A DNA stretch of 64,000 nt from NCBI RefSeq assembly GCF_018614035.1, contig NZ_JAGGPA010000026.1:1-64000 (forward strand). The letters run 5' to 3'. Shown one piece after another: positions 8,306 through 16,207 of the stretch. This DNA comes from Streptomyces sp. ISL-96 (GTDB taxonomy: Bacteria > Actinomycetota > Actinomycetes > Streptomycetales > Streptomycetaceae). The translations under genes were made by a program, and so were the position numbers. Position 1 is the first letter of the stretch, and each line of letters begins with the position of its first letter. Below the pieces are notes generated by a model, which was given only the letters and a program-made list of their open reading frames with translations, made no database searches and had not been told where the DNA came from.

Positions 8306-9177
8306 CAGGCCGCCACCGCATCAGGCCCGTCGTTCCCGCGCTCAGCGCGCTCCGCCTTGAGCGCGTCGCGCAGGATGCGGCCGTTGGCAGCCGACGTACG
8401 GACCGCCTTACGAATCCCGTCGGCCGTCAGCTCCGCATCCGACCAAGCGGCCGTAACCGACCGCGCCTCACCGAGCAGTTCATCCGGCGTACGGCTCGCT
8501 CGGGCGGTGCGGGCCGACTCGGGAACCCGACCGGTCGCCCGGCGCGGGCGAGGTGCTTCAGCGGCGACCGCAGTCAACGCGACCGACTCGACCGGCGCGG
8601 CAGGCTCGATGGCCGGGGTCAGGTCCGCCGACCCGACGGCGGGCAGCTCAGCGACCGGGGCGGGCAGTTCCGGGGTCGACTCGTCGAGGTCAGAGGTAGA
8701 CCGTTTTACAGCGACCTCGGTGTCTTTCTGATGGTTTGCGGAGTCGACTGGTTGGTGGTGGAGAACCTTGGCCACCAGGTCCGAGCCGAAGTAGATCGAC
8801 CCGACCGGCAGCGACGTGGCGAGCAGCACCAGGGCCCAGTTCGCCGGGTCCCAGTCGGCCAGTCGACCCCAGTCGACCGACTCGCCGTGCAGCTCCGGAA
8901 CCAGGCCGTGCACGTAGTTCAGGACCAGCGAGGCGACCGTGTAGGCGGCCAGTACCCGCAGCGCGAACCGCTTGTCCGCCCGGTCGGTCAGCACCAGCGT
9001 GGCGACCAGTGCGAGAGCCATGAGGCCATCGACCACGAACGGGTACAGCAGCGCCGCCATGCTGTCCGCGCCGATCGCGCGGGCCACATCCCGCAACGCG
9101 TTCCAGGACACCCGGAACGCCATCGCCACCACAGCGACCAGGGCGAGAACGAGCAGGCTCTTCCCGGTGCGGTTCAT
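8305..9177 (-). CDS. DUF2637 membrane protein (SpdB-like)
   Basis: This 290-residue protein has four hydrophobic segments in residues 5-140 (LLVLALVAVVAMAF, LYPFVVDGLMALALVATLVL, VLAAYTVASLVL, WALVLLATSLPVGSIYF), which is the DUF2637 membrane domain. A long Ala/Pro/Glu linker leads to a C-terminal helical region (TADGIRKAVRTSAANGRILRDALKAERAE) resembling a small DNA-binding helix-turn-helix. Such proteins are encoded in nearly all AICE transfer regions and are thought to help spread DNA within mycelium. The ATG at 9177 overlaps the previous stop (ATGA). Confidence 0.85.
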   Translation of the reverse strand: MNRTGKSLLVLALVAVVAMAFRVSWNALRDVARAIGADSMAALLYPFVVDGLMALALVATLVLTDRADKRFALRVLAAYTVASLVLNYVHGLVPELHGESVDWGRLADWDPANWALVLLATSLPVGSIYFGSDLVAKVLHHQPVDSANHQKDTEVAVKRSTSDLDESTPELPAPVAELPAVGSADLTPAIEPAAPVESVALTAVAAEAPRPRRATGRVPESARTARASRTPDELLGEARSVTAAWSDAELTADGIRKAVRTSAANGRILRDALKAERAERGNDGPDAVAA

Positions 9178-9773
9178 GCCGTGCCCCCCACCAGCGGGGC
9201 GTTGACCAGGCCGGTCAGCGCGGCGATCTCGTCGCCGGTGAGCTTGGTGTGCTCGTTCATGGCGTGCGCCACGGTGCGGATCTCCCGCCACAGCAGGCCG
9301 ACCTTTCGGCGGGCCATCCCGCGCACCATGCCCCAGGACTTGCCGTCCTGGGGCACGCAGTCCCTGCCGAGCCGGTAGCCGAACTGGGCGAGTACGTCGA
9401 TGGCCTGCTCGCGGTCGTGGTCGGCGGTGCAGGCGTAGGCCCGCTCCGGTGTCCACAGGCCGCAGGTCATCAGGTACTGGACGTGGGCGATTTCCCCGGC
9501 CGCCGCCTGGGCGGCGAAGCGCCACGGGTTCGTGTCGTCTACCTCGAACGCGGTGTTGCCGGTAAGGCTCCACCTGTCGATTTCCGGCGACCAGGCGATG
9601 ACCTCACTGGTCAGGACGTGCATGCCGTAGGCCATCGAGAGCACGGCGTGCCCGGCCTCATGGAAGGCCATGCCCAGCCGTGCCTGCTCGTAGCTGAGCG
9701 CCATCTCGTAGCGAGGCCGCAGGTTGCCCCGGTGGTCCAACAGCAACTCGGGGGCGGGAGCGGTGGCCATCAT
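9174..9773 (-). CDS. M41-like zinc-metallopeptidase-domain protein (HEAGH)
   Basis: This 199-residue protein has GMAFHEAGHAVLSMAYG at about 34-50, the HEAGH zinc signature of FtsH (M41) proteases, on a soluble chain with no AAA ATPase domain and no membrane anchor. A later segment (DDTNPWRFAAQAAAGEIAHVQ, about 79-99) resembles the FtsH region that carries the third metal ligand. It is the second HExxH protein of this operon. The ATG at 9773 overlaps the preceding stop (ATGA). Its substrate is unknown; proteolysis is inferred from the motif. Confidence 0.7.
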   Translation of the reverse strand: MMATAPAPELLLDHRGNLRPRYEMALSYEQARLGMAFHEAGHAVLSMAYGMHVLTSEVIAWSPEIDRWSLTGNTAFEVDDTNPWRFAAQAAAGEIAHVQYLMTCGLWTPERAYACTADHDREQAIDVLAQFGYRLGRDCVPQDGKSWGMVRGMARRKVGLLWREIRTVAHAMNEHTKLTGDEIAALTGLVNAPLVGGTA

Positions 9774-10036
9774 GCGGCACCGCCCGACAGCGCCACACCG
9801 GCGCGGTTCGACAGGTCGCGGCGGGCCGCCATGACCCGGTTCCGGGCCCGGCGAATACGCCGCCCGTCCAGCTCGGTGGCCGGCCGGTCCAGCGTCATGA
9901 TCTGCGCGTCCAGCAACTCGACTTCCGCCGTGATGACGGGCATCTCCTCCTCGATCGCGCTCAGCTCTGCGGCCGTCGGCTCGCGATCGAAGGGGGCGGC
10001 GGTAACAACCGTCTGAACAGTGGCGATGTACCTCAT
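9770..10036 (-). CDS. Small coiled-coil protein (DUF6284-like)
   Basis: This 88-residue, mostly helical protein (TAAELSAIEEEMPVITAEVELLDAQIMTLDRP, then a basic RRIRRARNRVMAARR stretch) could form a short coiled coil. I associate it with DUF6284, a Streptomyces element family, without certainty. It is the first gene of the minus-strand transfer operon. AGGAGA lies 9 bp before the ATG at 10036, and a terminator-like hairpin lies only 33 bp further upstream in the leader. Confidence 0.65.
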   Translation of the reverse strand: MRYIATVQTVVTAAPFDREPTAAELSAIEEEMPVITAEVELLDAQIMTLDRPATELDGRRIRRARNRVMAARRDLSNRAGVALSGGAA

Positions 10037-10068
10037 GGGTCGTTTTCTCCTCACAGTGGAACGGCCCG

Positions 10069-10102
10069 AAAAGCAGCCCCGGTGTTTGCCCACCGGGGCT
10101 GC
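10069..10102 (-). terminator. Hairpin plus T-run in the transfer operon leader
   Basis: On the minus strand GCAGCCCCGGTG, a 6-nt loop and CACCGGGGCTGC form a perfect 12-bp stem followed by TTTT. It lies between the divergent promoter region and the first gene of the minus-strand operon (start 10036). It should therefore stop or attenuate transcription into the transfer genes. Position and shape are seen; attenuation is inferred. Confidence 0.65.
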
Positions 10103-10283
10103 GCGCCGTTGTGGAACCAGCGGATTCCGGCTCCCCTCAACCCCGCCCGTACGGCCGATGGCCGGACGGGCGGAGGAGGCAACCGGCCGCAGCCGTGGGA
10201 GCTGCGGTGGGGTGGAGTCGCGCGGACCAGTGCCGCGCTGGCCGCCTTATCGAGGAGGCGGCTGCCTCAAATACATGTCGCTG

Positions 10284-10295
10284 TTGAGTTCTCAA
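10284..10295 (-). promoter_or_regulatory. TTGAGAACTCAA leader palindrome
   Basis: On the minus strand the leader reads CTTGAGAACTCAACAGCG. It contains a 5-bp inverted repeat around AA and a boxA-like flavour. It lies about 180 nt before the leader terminator. It might serve an antitermination or processing function; this is inference. Confidence 0.35.
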
Positions 10296-10414
10296 GGGCC
10301 ATCCGCTTCCTTCGAGCCGTTTCACGGGCCCTCCGGGCGCCGAGAGCAGCCCAAAGAAGGGCCCCTCTCCACCCGCTGTCCTAGGACTGCGGGTTCTGAT
10401 GAAGACAATGACCC

Positions 10415-10448
10415 ACAGTCCCAGGACTGTCAACAGTCCTGGGACTGT
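10415..10448. promoter_or_regulatory. Tandem palindromic operator between divergent operons
   Basis: Two 16-bp palindromes, ACAGTCCCAGGACTGT (10415-10430) and ACAGTCCTGGGACTGT (10433-10448), are separated by CA and are also inverted repeats of each other. A related half-size palindrome GTCCTAGGAC lies at 10378-10387. The centre holds a perfect TTGACA -35 box on the minus strand (10433-10428). Binding there would block the transfer operon. The GntR gene starts 31 bp to the right, so its product is the likely ligand. Confidence 0.75.
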
Positions 10449-10479
10449 GTTTGACTGGGATCTGTCGAGAGGAGCACGC

Positions 10480-11268
10480 GTGTCACCCAAGTGGCGGGAA
10501 CTGGCAGACAAGCTGGCTGAGCGGATCAAGAGGGGCGAGTACGCCCCTGGCCAGCAACTGCCGCACATCCGGGACCTTGTCGAAGCAGGTGAAGGCTCGA
10601 AGTCCACGGTTCACGCTGCCTACAAGGCGTTGGAAGCCGAAGGGCTGGTGACCTCATCCCGAGGTCACGGCACCGTCGTACGGCAGCAAGCCCCGCTCAA
10701 GAGGCTCGGTATCGCCCGGTACGACAAGGCGAAGTGGCGGGACGGCGACGAAGTCGCGTTCATCGCCGACCGCGTCGCCTCCGGGAGGGCGTACAAGAGG
10801 GGCGAGCAGACGCAGAGCGTCAGCCGTGTGCAGGCGTCGCCCCTCGTTGCGGCCGCCCATGGTCTGCCCGAGGGGTCCGAGGTGTACGCGCGCGCCCGGC
10901 TCGTTAAGGAGGGCGACCAGCCGACGCACACCCTGACCAGCTACTACCGGCCCGAGCATGTCGAGGGGACACGAATCGTCGACCCGACCCCGGGCCCGGC
11001 CGGCAAGGGTGGTGGCTTTCGGGTGCTCTACGACGCTGGGTACGAGATCGACCGCATGCGCGAGGAGCTATTCGCGCGGATCGCATCCCCCGAGGAAGCA
11101 GCCCTGCTTCAGTTGGCACACGGCGAGTGGGTCGTCGAACTCCACCGGACCACCTACACCGCCGACGGGACCGTCGTTGAGTTCGCGGTCGGCATCCACG
11201 CGGCCAGCCGCTTCGCGTGGGCGTACGACTTCAAGGTCCCCGACTCGGCTCAGGAGGCGTCCCAGTGA
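10480..11268 (+). CDS. GntR-family repressor with UTRA domain
   Basis: This 262-residue protein has an N-terminal GntR winged helix (KWRELADKLAERIKRGEYAPGQQLP, then STVHAAYKALEAEGLVTSSRGHG, residues 4-65). A UTRA-type effector domain follows (about 95-255). By analogy with KorSA of pSAM2 it should repress the element's own transfer and replication genes. The GTG at 10480 is preferred because GAGAGGAG precedes it by 5 bp. An ATG at 10399 would put the operator inside the gene. The paired palindromes at 10415-10448 are its probable operator. Confidence 0.88.
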   Translation: MSPKWRELADKLAERIKRGEYAPGQQLPHIRDLVEAGEGSKSTVHAAYKALEAEGLVTSSRGHGTVVRQQAPLKRLGIARYDKAKWRDGDEVAFIADRVASGRAYKRGEQTQSVSRVQASPLVAAAHGLPEGSEVYARARLVKEGDQPTHTLTSYYRPEHVEGTRIVDPTPGPAGKGGGFRVLYDAGYEIDRMREELFARIASPEEAALLQLAHGEWVVELHRTTYTADGTVVEFAVGIHAASRFAWAYDFKVPDSAQEASQ

Positions 11269-11918
11269 TCTCGGTACAGGCATGGTCCGATGCCCAACGG
11301 CTCTGGGACTTCCAACAGATGCACCACGAGCCGCGCCCCTGCTCGGTGGGCATCGGACTCGGCAGCCATGACGTTGGGGTGGCCGACGTGACGGTAGACC
11401 TGTACCGGCGCGGCATGATGCCGCTGATCGTCTTCACGGGCGCCACGAGCCGCACCACGCGCGAGCGGATGCCGAAAGGCGAGGCGGAGCACTACCGGGA
11501 ACGGGCCATGGAGCTGGGCGTGCCGGCGCACGCCGTCCTCGTCGAGCCGAACGCGAGGAACACGGGCGAGAACGTCCGCTTCTCCCGCTCGCTGCTCGCA
11601 GAGCACGGGGTGAATGTGTCGTCCGTCCTACTCGTCAGCAAGCCGTACGAAGAGCGGCGGGCCTACGCAACCGCGTGCAAGCTCTGGCCGGAAGTCGAGA
11701 TCGTCAGCGCTTCTGCACCGATGACGTTCACGGAGTACGTGGACTCAATTCAGGACTCCCGGCTCGTACTGGACATGCTCGTCGGCGCTCAGCAGCGCCT
11801 GCTGATCTATCCAGAGCAAGGGTTCATGATCCGACAAGAAATCCCCGAGTCCGTCATGGCGGCCTATGAGCGGCTGTGCGTCGATGGGTTCACGAGCCGC
11901 CTCGTCCCCGCACCGTGA
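11265..11918 (+). CDS. YdcF-family (DUF218) protein
   Basis: This 217-residue protein has an alternating beta/alpha fold with SVGIGLGSHD, PLIVFTGATSRTT, EPNARNTGENVRFS and SSVLLVSKPYEERRAY, the hallmarks of the DUF218 domain. E. coli YdcF binds S-adenosylmethionine, but the family's general role is open. The GTG start overlaps the GntR stop (GTGA) behind AGGAGG, so the two genes are translationally coupled. YdcF genes are common partners of GntR regulators in Streptomyces elements. No membrane segment is seen. Confidence 0.8.
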   Translation: MISVQAWSDAQRLWDFQQMHHEPRPCSVGIGLGSHDVGVADVTVDLYRRGMMPLIVFTGATSRTTRERMPKGEAEHYRERAMELGVPAHAVLVEPNARNTGENVRFSRSLLAEHGVNVSSVLLVSKPYEERRAYATACKLWPEVEIVSASAPMTFTEYVDSIQDSRLVLDMLVGAQQRLLIYPEQGFMIRQEIPESVMAAYERLCVDGFTSRLVPAP

Positions 11919-12451
11919 TCACGCCCGCAACCATCTGGTATCCATCCACCGCATTGGCCGATAACACCAGGTCGGTCTGCATGGAGCCGCTGCAAATCAA
12001 GCGCTGCTGAGTCCGTCGTGACGTATGCACGGTAGAACTTTCCCTACTTCATCAAGGCACCCGCCGCGCACGCGCGGCGCGTGCGGCCCGTCGCCCGGGC
12101 CTGCGCTCCTGTCTGCGCCCCGCTCCAGCCCGGCCGCCGACCGCACGCCTACGGCTCGGGTTGATGGGCTAGGTGTATTGCCTTGTGAGGTTGGGGACGA
12201 GTCGGGCCGGGCGCCGTACCCCCGCCGTCACGGATGACGGGTGCGCGAGGCGACCGCACCACCGGGAATGGGCGGGCGGGGAGCAGCTGCTGCCGCGATG
12301 TGGTGGCGGCCGGTGTGGTCGCTCCGCGTCGGTACCGGTCTCGTCGTGGCTGATGAGCGTGTCGTTCAGTCCCCAGCGCCTGGTTGAGCCGTTGAGACTT
12401 CACCGACCTCAGAAGGTCGCTACGGTGTGGATCACCCACACCGGAGGTCAC
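11919..12451. other. 533 bp without a convincing gene
   Basis: No ORF here shows a ribosome site plus protein-like composition. I see only a GC-rich palindromic stretch near 12061-12090 (GCGCACGC against GCGTGCGG) and, at the right end, the inverted repeat described separately. It may hold a small RNA or be eroded element DNA. Confidence 0.5.
12423..12443. promoter_or_regulatory. Inverted repeat at the 57-aa gene's leader
   Basis: CGGTGTGG, five bases, then CCACACCG forms a perfect 8-bp inverted repeat. It ends at the GGAGGT ribosome site of the gene starting at 12452. It could be an operator, or an RNA hairpin hiding the ribosome site. Confidence 0.5.
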
Positions 12452-12625
12452 ATGGCTGACTACGCCGCTCATGCGCACAAGGCTCAGGAGTTGCTCGAAA
12501 CCGTCGAGCGCGAGTCGAAGGGACGCCTCAGTGCTGAGACCCGGGTGCGGATGGCCCAGGTTGAGGCGCTCCTTGCGCTCGCCGCTGCGATAGGCAAGCA
12601 GGAGACAGGCGTCGCACCTCGCTGA
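12452..12625 (+). CDS. 57-residue helical protein
   Basis: A strong GGAGGT site precedes the ATG. The product is amphipathic and helical (AHKAQELLETVERESKGRLSAETRVRMAQVEALLALAAAIGK in two helices), without Cys or membrane segments. It lies inside the element's right part and may be an accessory or regulatory peptide. No family was recognised with certainty. Confidence 0.6.
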   Translation: MADYAAHAHKAQELLETVERESKGRLSAETRVRMAQVEALLALAAAIGKQETGVAPR

Positions 12626-13106
12626 TGCTGGACCGGTCCGCCGTACAGCAGCGCCGTACCGCAACCCCAGCAACCGCCCCCGTCCGATACCGTCCCTCTG
12701 GGGCCTCGTAGCGGCCGGAATGGCCGTGGCTGACCGTTCTCGCTAGAGCTACGGAGCAGGTGCTCCTTGCCACAAGCGCCAGCAGGACGCAGCAGCAGTG
12801 AGTGTCTAACCGCGTGAGAACGCCGACGCACAACGGCGGACAAGCACGGACGCCTGCGGACCATCAGCGCAGGCGAGGAGCACACCAGCCCAAGCCTGAG
12901 CTCCCACCCAAGTTGCTTCGGGACGAAGAGGTCACCAACGGAAGCAGCAGGCCAGCCTGAACCGCTGTCGGCCGTAGTTCTGGCTGATCTTCGGTGAAGT
13001 TTAAGAGCGTGCTCCCATGCCTCTCGCATACGCCTCCCCCAGGCGACTGTCAGGTGGAAGCCTGCCTGAGGTCTGGCGTTACCTGACCTCTTGGTAGGGG
13101 GATGGA
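12626..13106. other. 481 bp without a convincing gene
   Basis: ORFs in this stretch lack ribosome sites and have composition expected of non-coding high-GC DNA. No repeat or hairpin stood out. Confidence 0.45.
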
Positions 13107-13286
13107 GTGGCATCTCAGTCCAGGTGCGGCGCGCGTACCAAAGCCGGTACAGCGTGCCGGAACCTTGCAGTGGTTGGCACCTCACGTTGCGCGAAGCATC
13201 AAGGGCCCTGGTCGGCCTACGGAGTCGCGCAACGCAAGGAGAAAGAAGCCAAGGCCAAGAAGCGCAAGATCCGCAAGAAGCGGTAG
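13107..13286 (+). CDS. 59-residue zinc-finger-like basic protein
   Basis: The GTG start at 13107 follows AGGGGGA by 5 bp. The peptide contains RCGARTKAGTACRNLAVVG then SRCAKHQG, giving Cys7, Cys17, Cys28 and His31. This CCCH pattern is seen in small zinc proteins of actinobacterial phages and elements. A Lys/Arg-rich tail (KEKEAKAKKRKIRKKR) follows and could bind nucleic acid. It is the last gene before attR. The overlapping ATG at 13102 is in another frame and gives a non-protein-like product. Confidence 0.7.
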   Translation: MASQSRCGARTKAGTACRNLAVVGTSRCAKHQGPWSAYGVAQRKEKEAKAKKRKIRKKR

Positions 13287-13320
13287 GCACTGCGACGAGA
13301 CATGCGCGAGACCGTCGGCA

Positions 13321-13340
13321 CAGTCTCATCCGTAGTCTCG
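13321..13340. repeat. Right integrase arm-type repeat
   Basis: CAGTCTCATCCGTAGTCTCG matches the left copy at 49-68 in 18 of 20 positions, same orientation. It lies 96 bp inside the tRNA core at 13437. A recombinase-binding role is inferred. Confidence 0.6.
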
Positions 13341-13436
13341 TTCACGGCCGTACGCGGTCGTTCAGTTTCCCGCCGCGTCCGGCCGTGACCCGGCGAGTGG
13401 ACGGGCGCGAACCAGGACGAACACGGCCATGCAGAG

Positions 13437-13492
13437 TTGGAAAGCGTGTTGGGGGCAACCCCTCACGAGTTCGAATCTCGTATCCTCCGCCA
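13437..13492 (+). other. attR core: 3' half of tRNA-Ser(GGA)
   Basis: The sequence runs from the anticodon loop TTGGAAA (anticodon GGA) through the long variable arm, the T arm (GTTCGAATC) and the acceptor strand to an encoded CCA at 13490-13492. The bases before 13437 do not fit the other half of the anticodon stem, so this is not a complete tRNA. It is the duplicated target sequence left at the distal end of an element inserted in a tRNA-Ser gene. Confidence 0.88.
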
Positions 13493-13706
13493 GTGCCTCA
13501 CCGGGCACTTGAAGGCCCCGACCGGGAAACCGGCCGGGGCCTTCTGCGTTCCGTGGTCGCAGTTCTGGTTGCCTCGTACCACCCGTGGGCGGGAACCTTC
13601 CGCCGTGCGGCGCATCCAGGCCCGCTGGATGGGCCATCCTTGAGCCGGCGCCGGACCGGCCGAGGTCCGACACGGCGCCGTTCATTGTCCTGAGGAGAGG
13701 TTCTCC

Positions 13707-16145
13707 ATGGCGTCCGGATCAACGCTGACAGTCTGGCTGCGCGGTCTCGACCGCCCGCGCCTGGCGCGCGTGCTCGCGGCACGGAGGGACACCGCGTCCC
13801 CTCCGGAGCCGCGCTCGGCTGGGGAGCTGGCGGACCGTCTTCAGCGCCCGGGGTCGGTGGCACTCGCCCTGCCCCGGCTCACGCTGCCGTGCTTGCAGGC
13901 AGCCGAGGCGTTGGCGGCCCTGGGGGCACGCGCGTCGCGCGACGCCCTGGCCGAGTTGCTCGGCGCGACGGCCCCCGCTGCCGCTCGCGCGCTGGAGGCG
14001 ACGCTGGAGGTACTGGCCGATCACGCGCTGGTCTGGCCGGACGGTGACGGGACGCTGCACATGGCCGGACCCCTGGGGCAGGCATGGGACACGCCACTGG
14101 ATCTGGACGCGCCACTCGAAGAGCTGCTGACAGGTGCGACCTCCGACGAACTGCGCGGCATGCTGGTGGCCTTGGGCGTCAAGCCGCCCGGCACCAAGCA
14201 GCTGCGTCTGGCCGCCCTGGCCGAGCACCACAGCGATCCGGAACTGATCGCCTCGTTGGTCGCGAAGGCCCCTGCGGCGGCTCGGAAACTGCTGGAACGG
14301 CGCGCGATGTCCGCGCCGCGACAGCCCGATTTCATCATGTTCGGGGCTCCCGGAGCCGGCTCCGAACCGGGCGAGCGATGGGCGCTGGAGCGGGGACTTC
14401 TGGTCCAGGACCGTCACCGGTACGGGCCCGCCCGCATGCCCGTCGAGGTGGCACTCGCGCTGCGCGGCCCCGACTGGCACGCGCCGTTCGATCCGGCCCC
14501 GCCCGCTGTGCGACTGGTGCCCGTCACCGCGACGGAAGTCGCCCGGGAGACGGCAGCCGCAGCCACGGCCTTCGCAGCGCATGCCGCCTCGGTCCTGTCG
14601 GCATGCTCGGCGGCGCCGCCGGCCAGGCTGAAGTCCGGCGGTGTCGGCGCACGTGAACTGGCCCGCATCGGCAAGGCCGCCCAAGCCGATGACGCCGTGG
14701 TGCGCATCACGCTGGAGGCCGCGTACGCGGCGGGGCTACTGGCCCGGGACGGTGACCGCGTCGCCGCCACCAAGGCATACGACGCCTGGGCGGCGCAGGA
14801 GCCTTCGGAACAGTTCGCCGCGCTGATCAAGGCATGGCGGAACCTGCCCCTCACCCCCTCCCAGGCACGCGACGAGGACGACAAGGCACTCCCCGCGGTC
14901 TCCGCAGTCTCCGGGGCGCCGCCCTGCGACGGCTGCTTGCAGACCCGGCACGGGTTGCTCGCCGCCGCGGCGAGCCTCCCGGCAGGGCAGGGAGCGCGAG
15001 CCACCTCGGACCTGGGGGCGCTCGTGGCATGGCACCGCCCGCTCGCCGACCGGACGCCCCAGGACGAAACACCGTTCGCCACCGCGATCCGCGAGGCCGA
15101 ACTGCTCGGCGTGCTCGCCCGCGGCGCCCTGTCACCCCTCGGCACCGCCCTACGAGCCGATGACACGGACGAACTGGCCGCCGTGTGCCGGCGTCTGCTG
15201 CCCGCGGCCACCGGCACGGCCAGGATCGGCGTCGACCTCACCGCCGTCGTCGCCGGAACACCGACCGCACGACTGGACGCACTCCTGGATTCCACCGCGG
15301 ACCGGGAAACCCGCGGCACGGCCTCGGTGTGGCGGTTCAGCGCCGGCAGCATCCGTCGCGCGTTGGACTCCGGACGGACCTCGGACGAGATCACAGCCGA
15401 CCTGTCCGCCATCGCCACCGGGCCCCTGCCCCAGCCTCTGGCGTATCTGATCGCCGACACCGCTCGCCGCCACGGCCGCGTACGCATCGCCCCCGCCGCC
15501 TGCGTCATCCACGGCGAGGAGCCCGCGCTCCTGGCCGAGATCGCCGTCCACAGCAAGCTCGCCAAGCTCGGCCTGCGACGGCTCGCCCCGACGGTCCTGG
15601 TCAGCCGCAGCCCACTCGACCAGACCCTCGCCGCGCTTCGTGCCGAGGGCTACGCTCCCGTGGCCGAGACGGCCGACGCAACCGTACGCGTCGAGAAGAC
15701 CCGGCCCCAGCGGGCCGCCGCACCCGTACCGGCCCCGCGGAGGGCCCGTACCCAGGCCGGCCTCCGAAGCACGGCGGCTCCCCACCCGGCGAAGGCCCGT
15801 ACCGCCGACCTGAATGGCCTGGCCGCCCAGCTCCTGACCGCCCCGCCGACCACACCGGAACCCGACCCGTTCGGGCCCGCCGGAATCCCCTTCGGCACGG
15901 ATACCGAGGAGATCGTCGCCGGGTACGCGAAGTGGCTGTCGTACAGCGATGTCCGCCAGCTGGCCCATGCCATCGACACCGGTACGGCCGTCACGGTCGA
16001 TTACGTCGCCACTTCAGGAAGCCGCACCGTACGCACCCTCGACCGCCTCACCCTCGACCCGCCCTATCTCGGAGCCTGGTGCCACCTGCGGGACGCCGAA
16101 CGGGTCTTCACCCTCTCCGGGATCCACGGCGTGATGCCCGCATAG
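13707..16145 (+). CDS. Helicase-associated domain protein (Helicase_C_3 type)
   Basis: This 812-residue protein lacks Walker motifs. It has winged-helix-like repeats in the N-terminal half and a conserved C-terminal region (VRIAPAACVIHGEEPALLAEIAVHS through LAALRAEGYAPV, about 590-660) typical of XPB-associated proteins. In mycobacteria such a protein is encoded beside the XPB/Ssl2-like helicase; here no helicase gene is adjacent. The ATG at 13707 follows AGGAGAGG. It is the first chromosomal gene right of the element. A role in DNA repair or transcription is inferred from that association. Confidence 0.75.
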   Translation: MASGSTLTVWLRGLDRPRLARVLAARRDTASPPEPRSAGELADRLQRPGSVALALPRLTLPCLQAAEALAALGARASRDALAELLGATAPAAARALEATLEVLADHALVWPDGDGTLHMAGPLGQAWDTPLDLDAPLEELLTGATSDELRGMLVALGVKPPGTKQLRLAALAEHHSDPELIASLVAKAPAAARKLLERRAMSAPRQPDFIMFGAPGAGSEPGERWALERGLLVQDRHRYGPARMPVEVALALRGPDWHAPFDPAPPAVRLVPVTATEVARETAAAATAFAAHAASVLSACSAAPPARLKSGGVGARELARIGKAAQADDAVVRITLEAAYAAGLLARDGDRVAATKAYDAWAAQEPSEQFAALIKAWRNLPLTPSQARDEDDKALPAVSAVSGAPPCDGCLQTRHGLLAAAASLPAGQGARATSDLGALVAWHRPLADRTPQDETPFATAIREAELLGVLARGALSPLGTALRADDTDELAAVCRRLLPAATGTARIGVDLTAVVAGTPTARLDALLDSTADRETRGTASVWRFSAGSIRRALDSGRTSDEITADLSAIATGPLPQPLAYLIADTARRHGRVRIAPAACVIHGEEPALLAEIAVHSKLAKLGLRRLAPTVLVSRSPLDQTLAALRAEGYAPVAETADATVRVEKTRPQRAAAPVPAPRRARTQAGLRSTAAPHPAKARTADLNGLAAQLLTAPPTTPEPDPFGPAGIPFGTDTEEIVAGYAKWLSYSDVRQLAHAIDTGTAVTVDYVATSGSRTVRTLDRLTLDPPYLGAWCHLRDAERVFTLSGIHGVMPA

Positions 16146-16207
16146 AGCCCATGCACCAGCGCCGCGCCCTGGCGCTCACCCGGCTGCGCGCCGCGGCCTA
16201 TGGCGGT

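Larger units (their letters stand above)
1..13492. mobile_element. Integrated conjugative element (AICE), attR at right end
   Basis: The segment carries the usual AICE modules in order: integrase and excisionase at one end, a prim-pol replication set, an FtsK/TraB-type single-protein DNA translocase, spread-like membrane proteins, and a GntR regulator. It ends at a 56-bp 3' half of tRNA-Ser(GGA) at 13437-13492, with no matching 5' half beside it. That is what a tRNA-targeting element leaves at its distal end. The left attachment site, with the rebuilt tRNA, is inferred to lie just before position 1, because the integrase gene ends at 66. Two near-identical 20-bp sequences (49-68 and 13321-13340) sit just inside the two ends. 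No gene inside looks broken, so the element may still be functional. Confidence 0.9.

Noticed and set aside
12149..12673. Minus-strand ORFs in the right part of the element
   Set aside because: No ribosome site or protein-like composition; they overlap the better-supported 57-codon plus-strand gene.
13102..13335. 77-codon ORF starting at ATG 13102
   Set aside because: The +2 frame beginning at GTG 13107 has a better ribosome site and a coherent CCCH motif; the 13102 frame gives an Arg/Pro/Ser-rich product.
13437..13492. Complete tRNA-Ser gene at the element's right end
   Set aside because: The 5' half (acceptor 5' strand, D arm, left anticodon stem) is absent upstream, so it is only an attachment-site remnant.
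14414..15565. 383-codon minus-strand ORF inside the helicase-associated gene
   Set aside because: High-GC antisense frames stay open by chance; composition is Ser/Arg/Ala-rich and the sense frame has family motifs.
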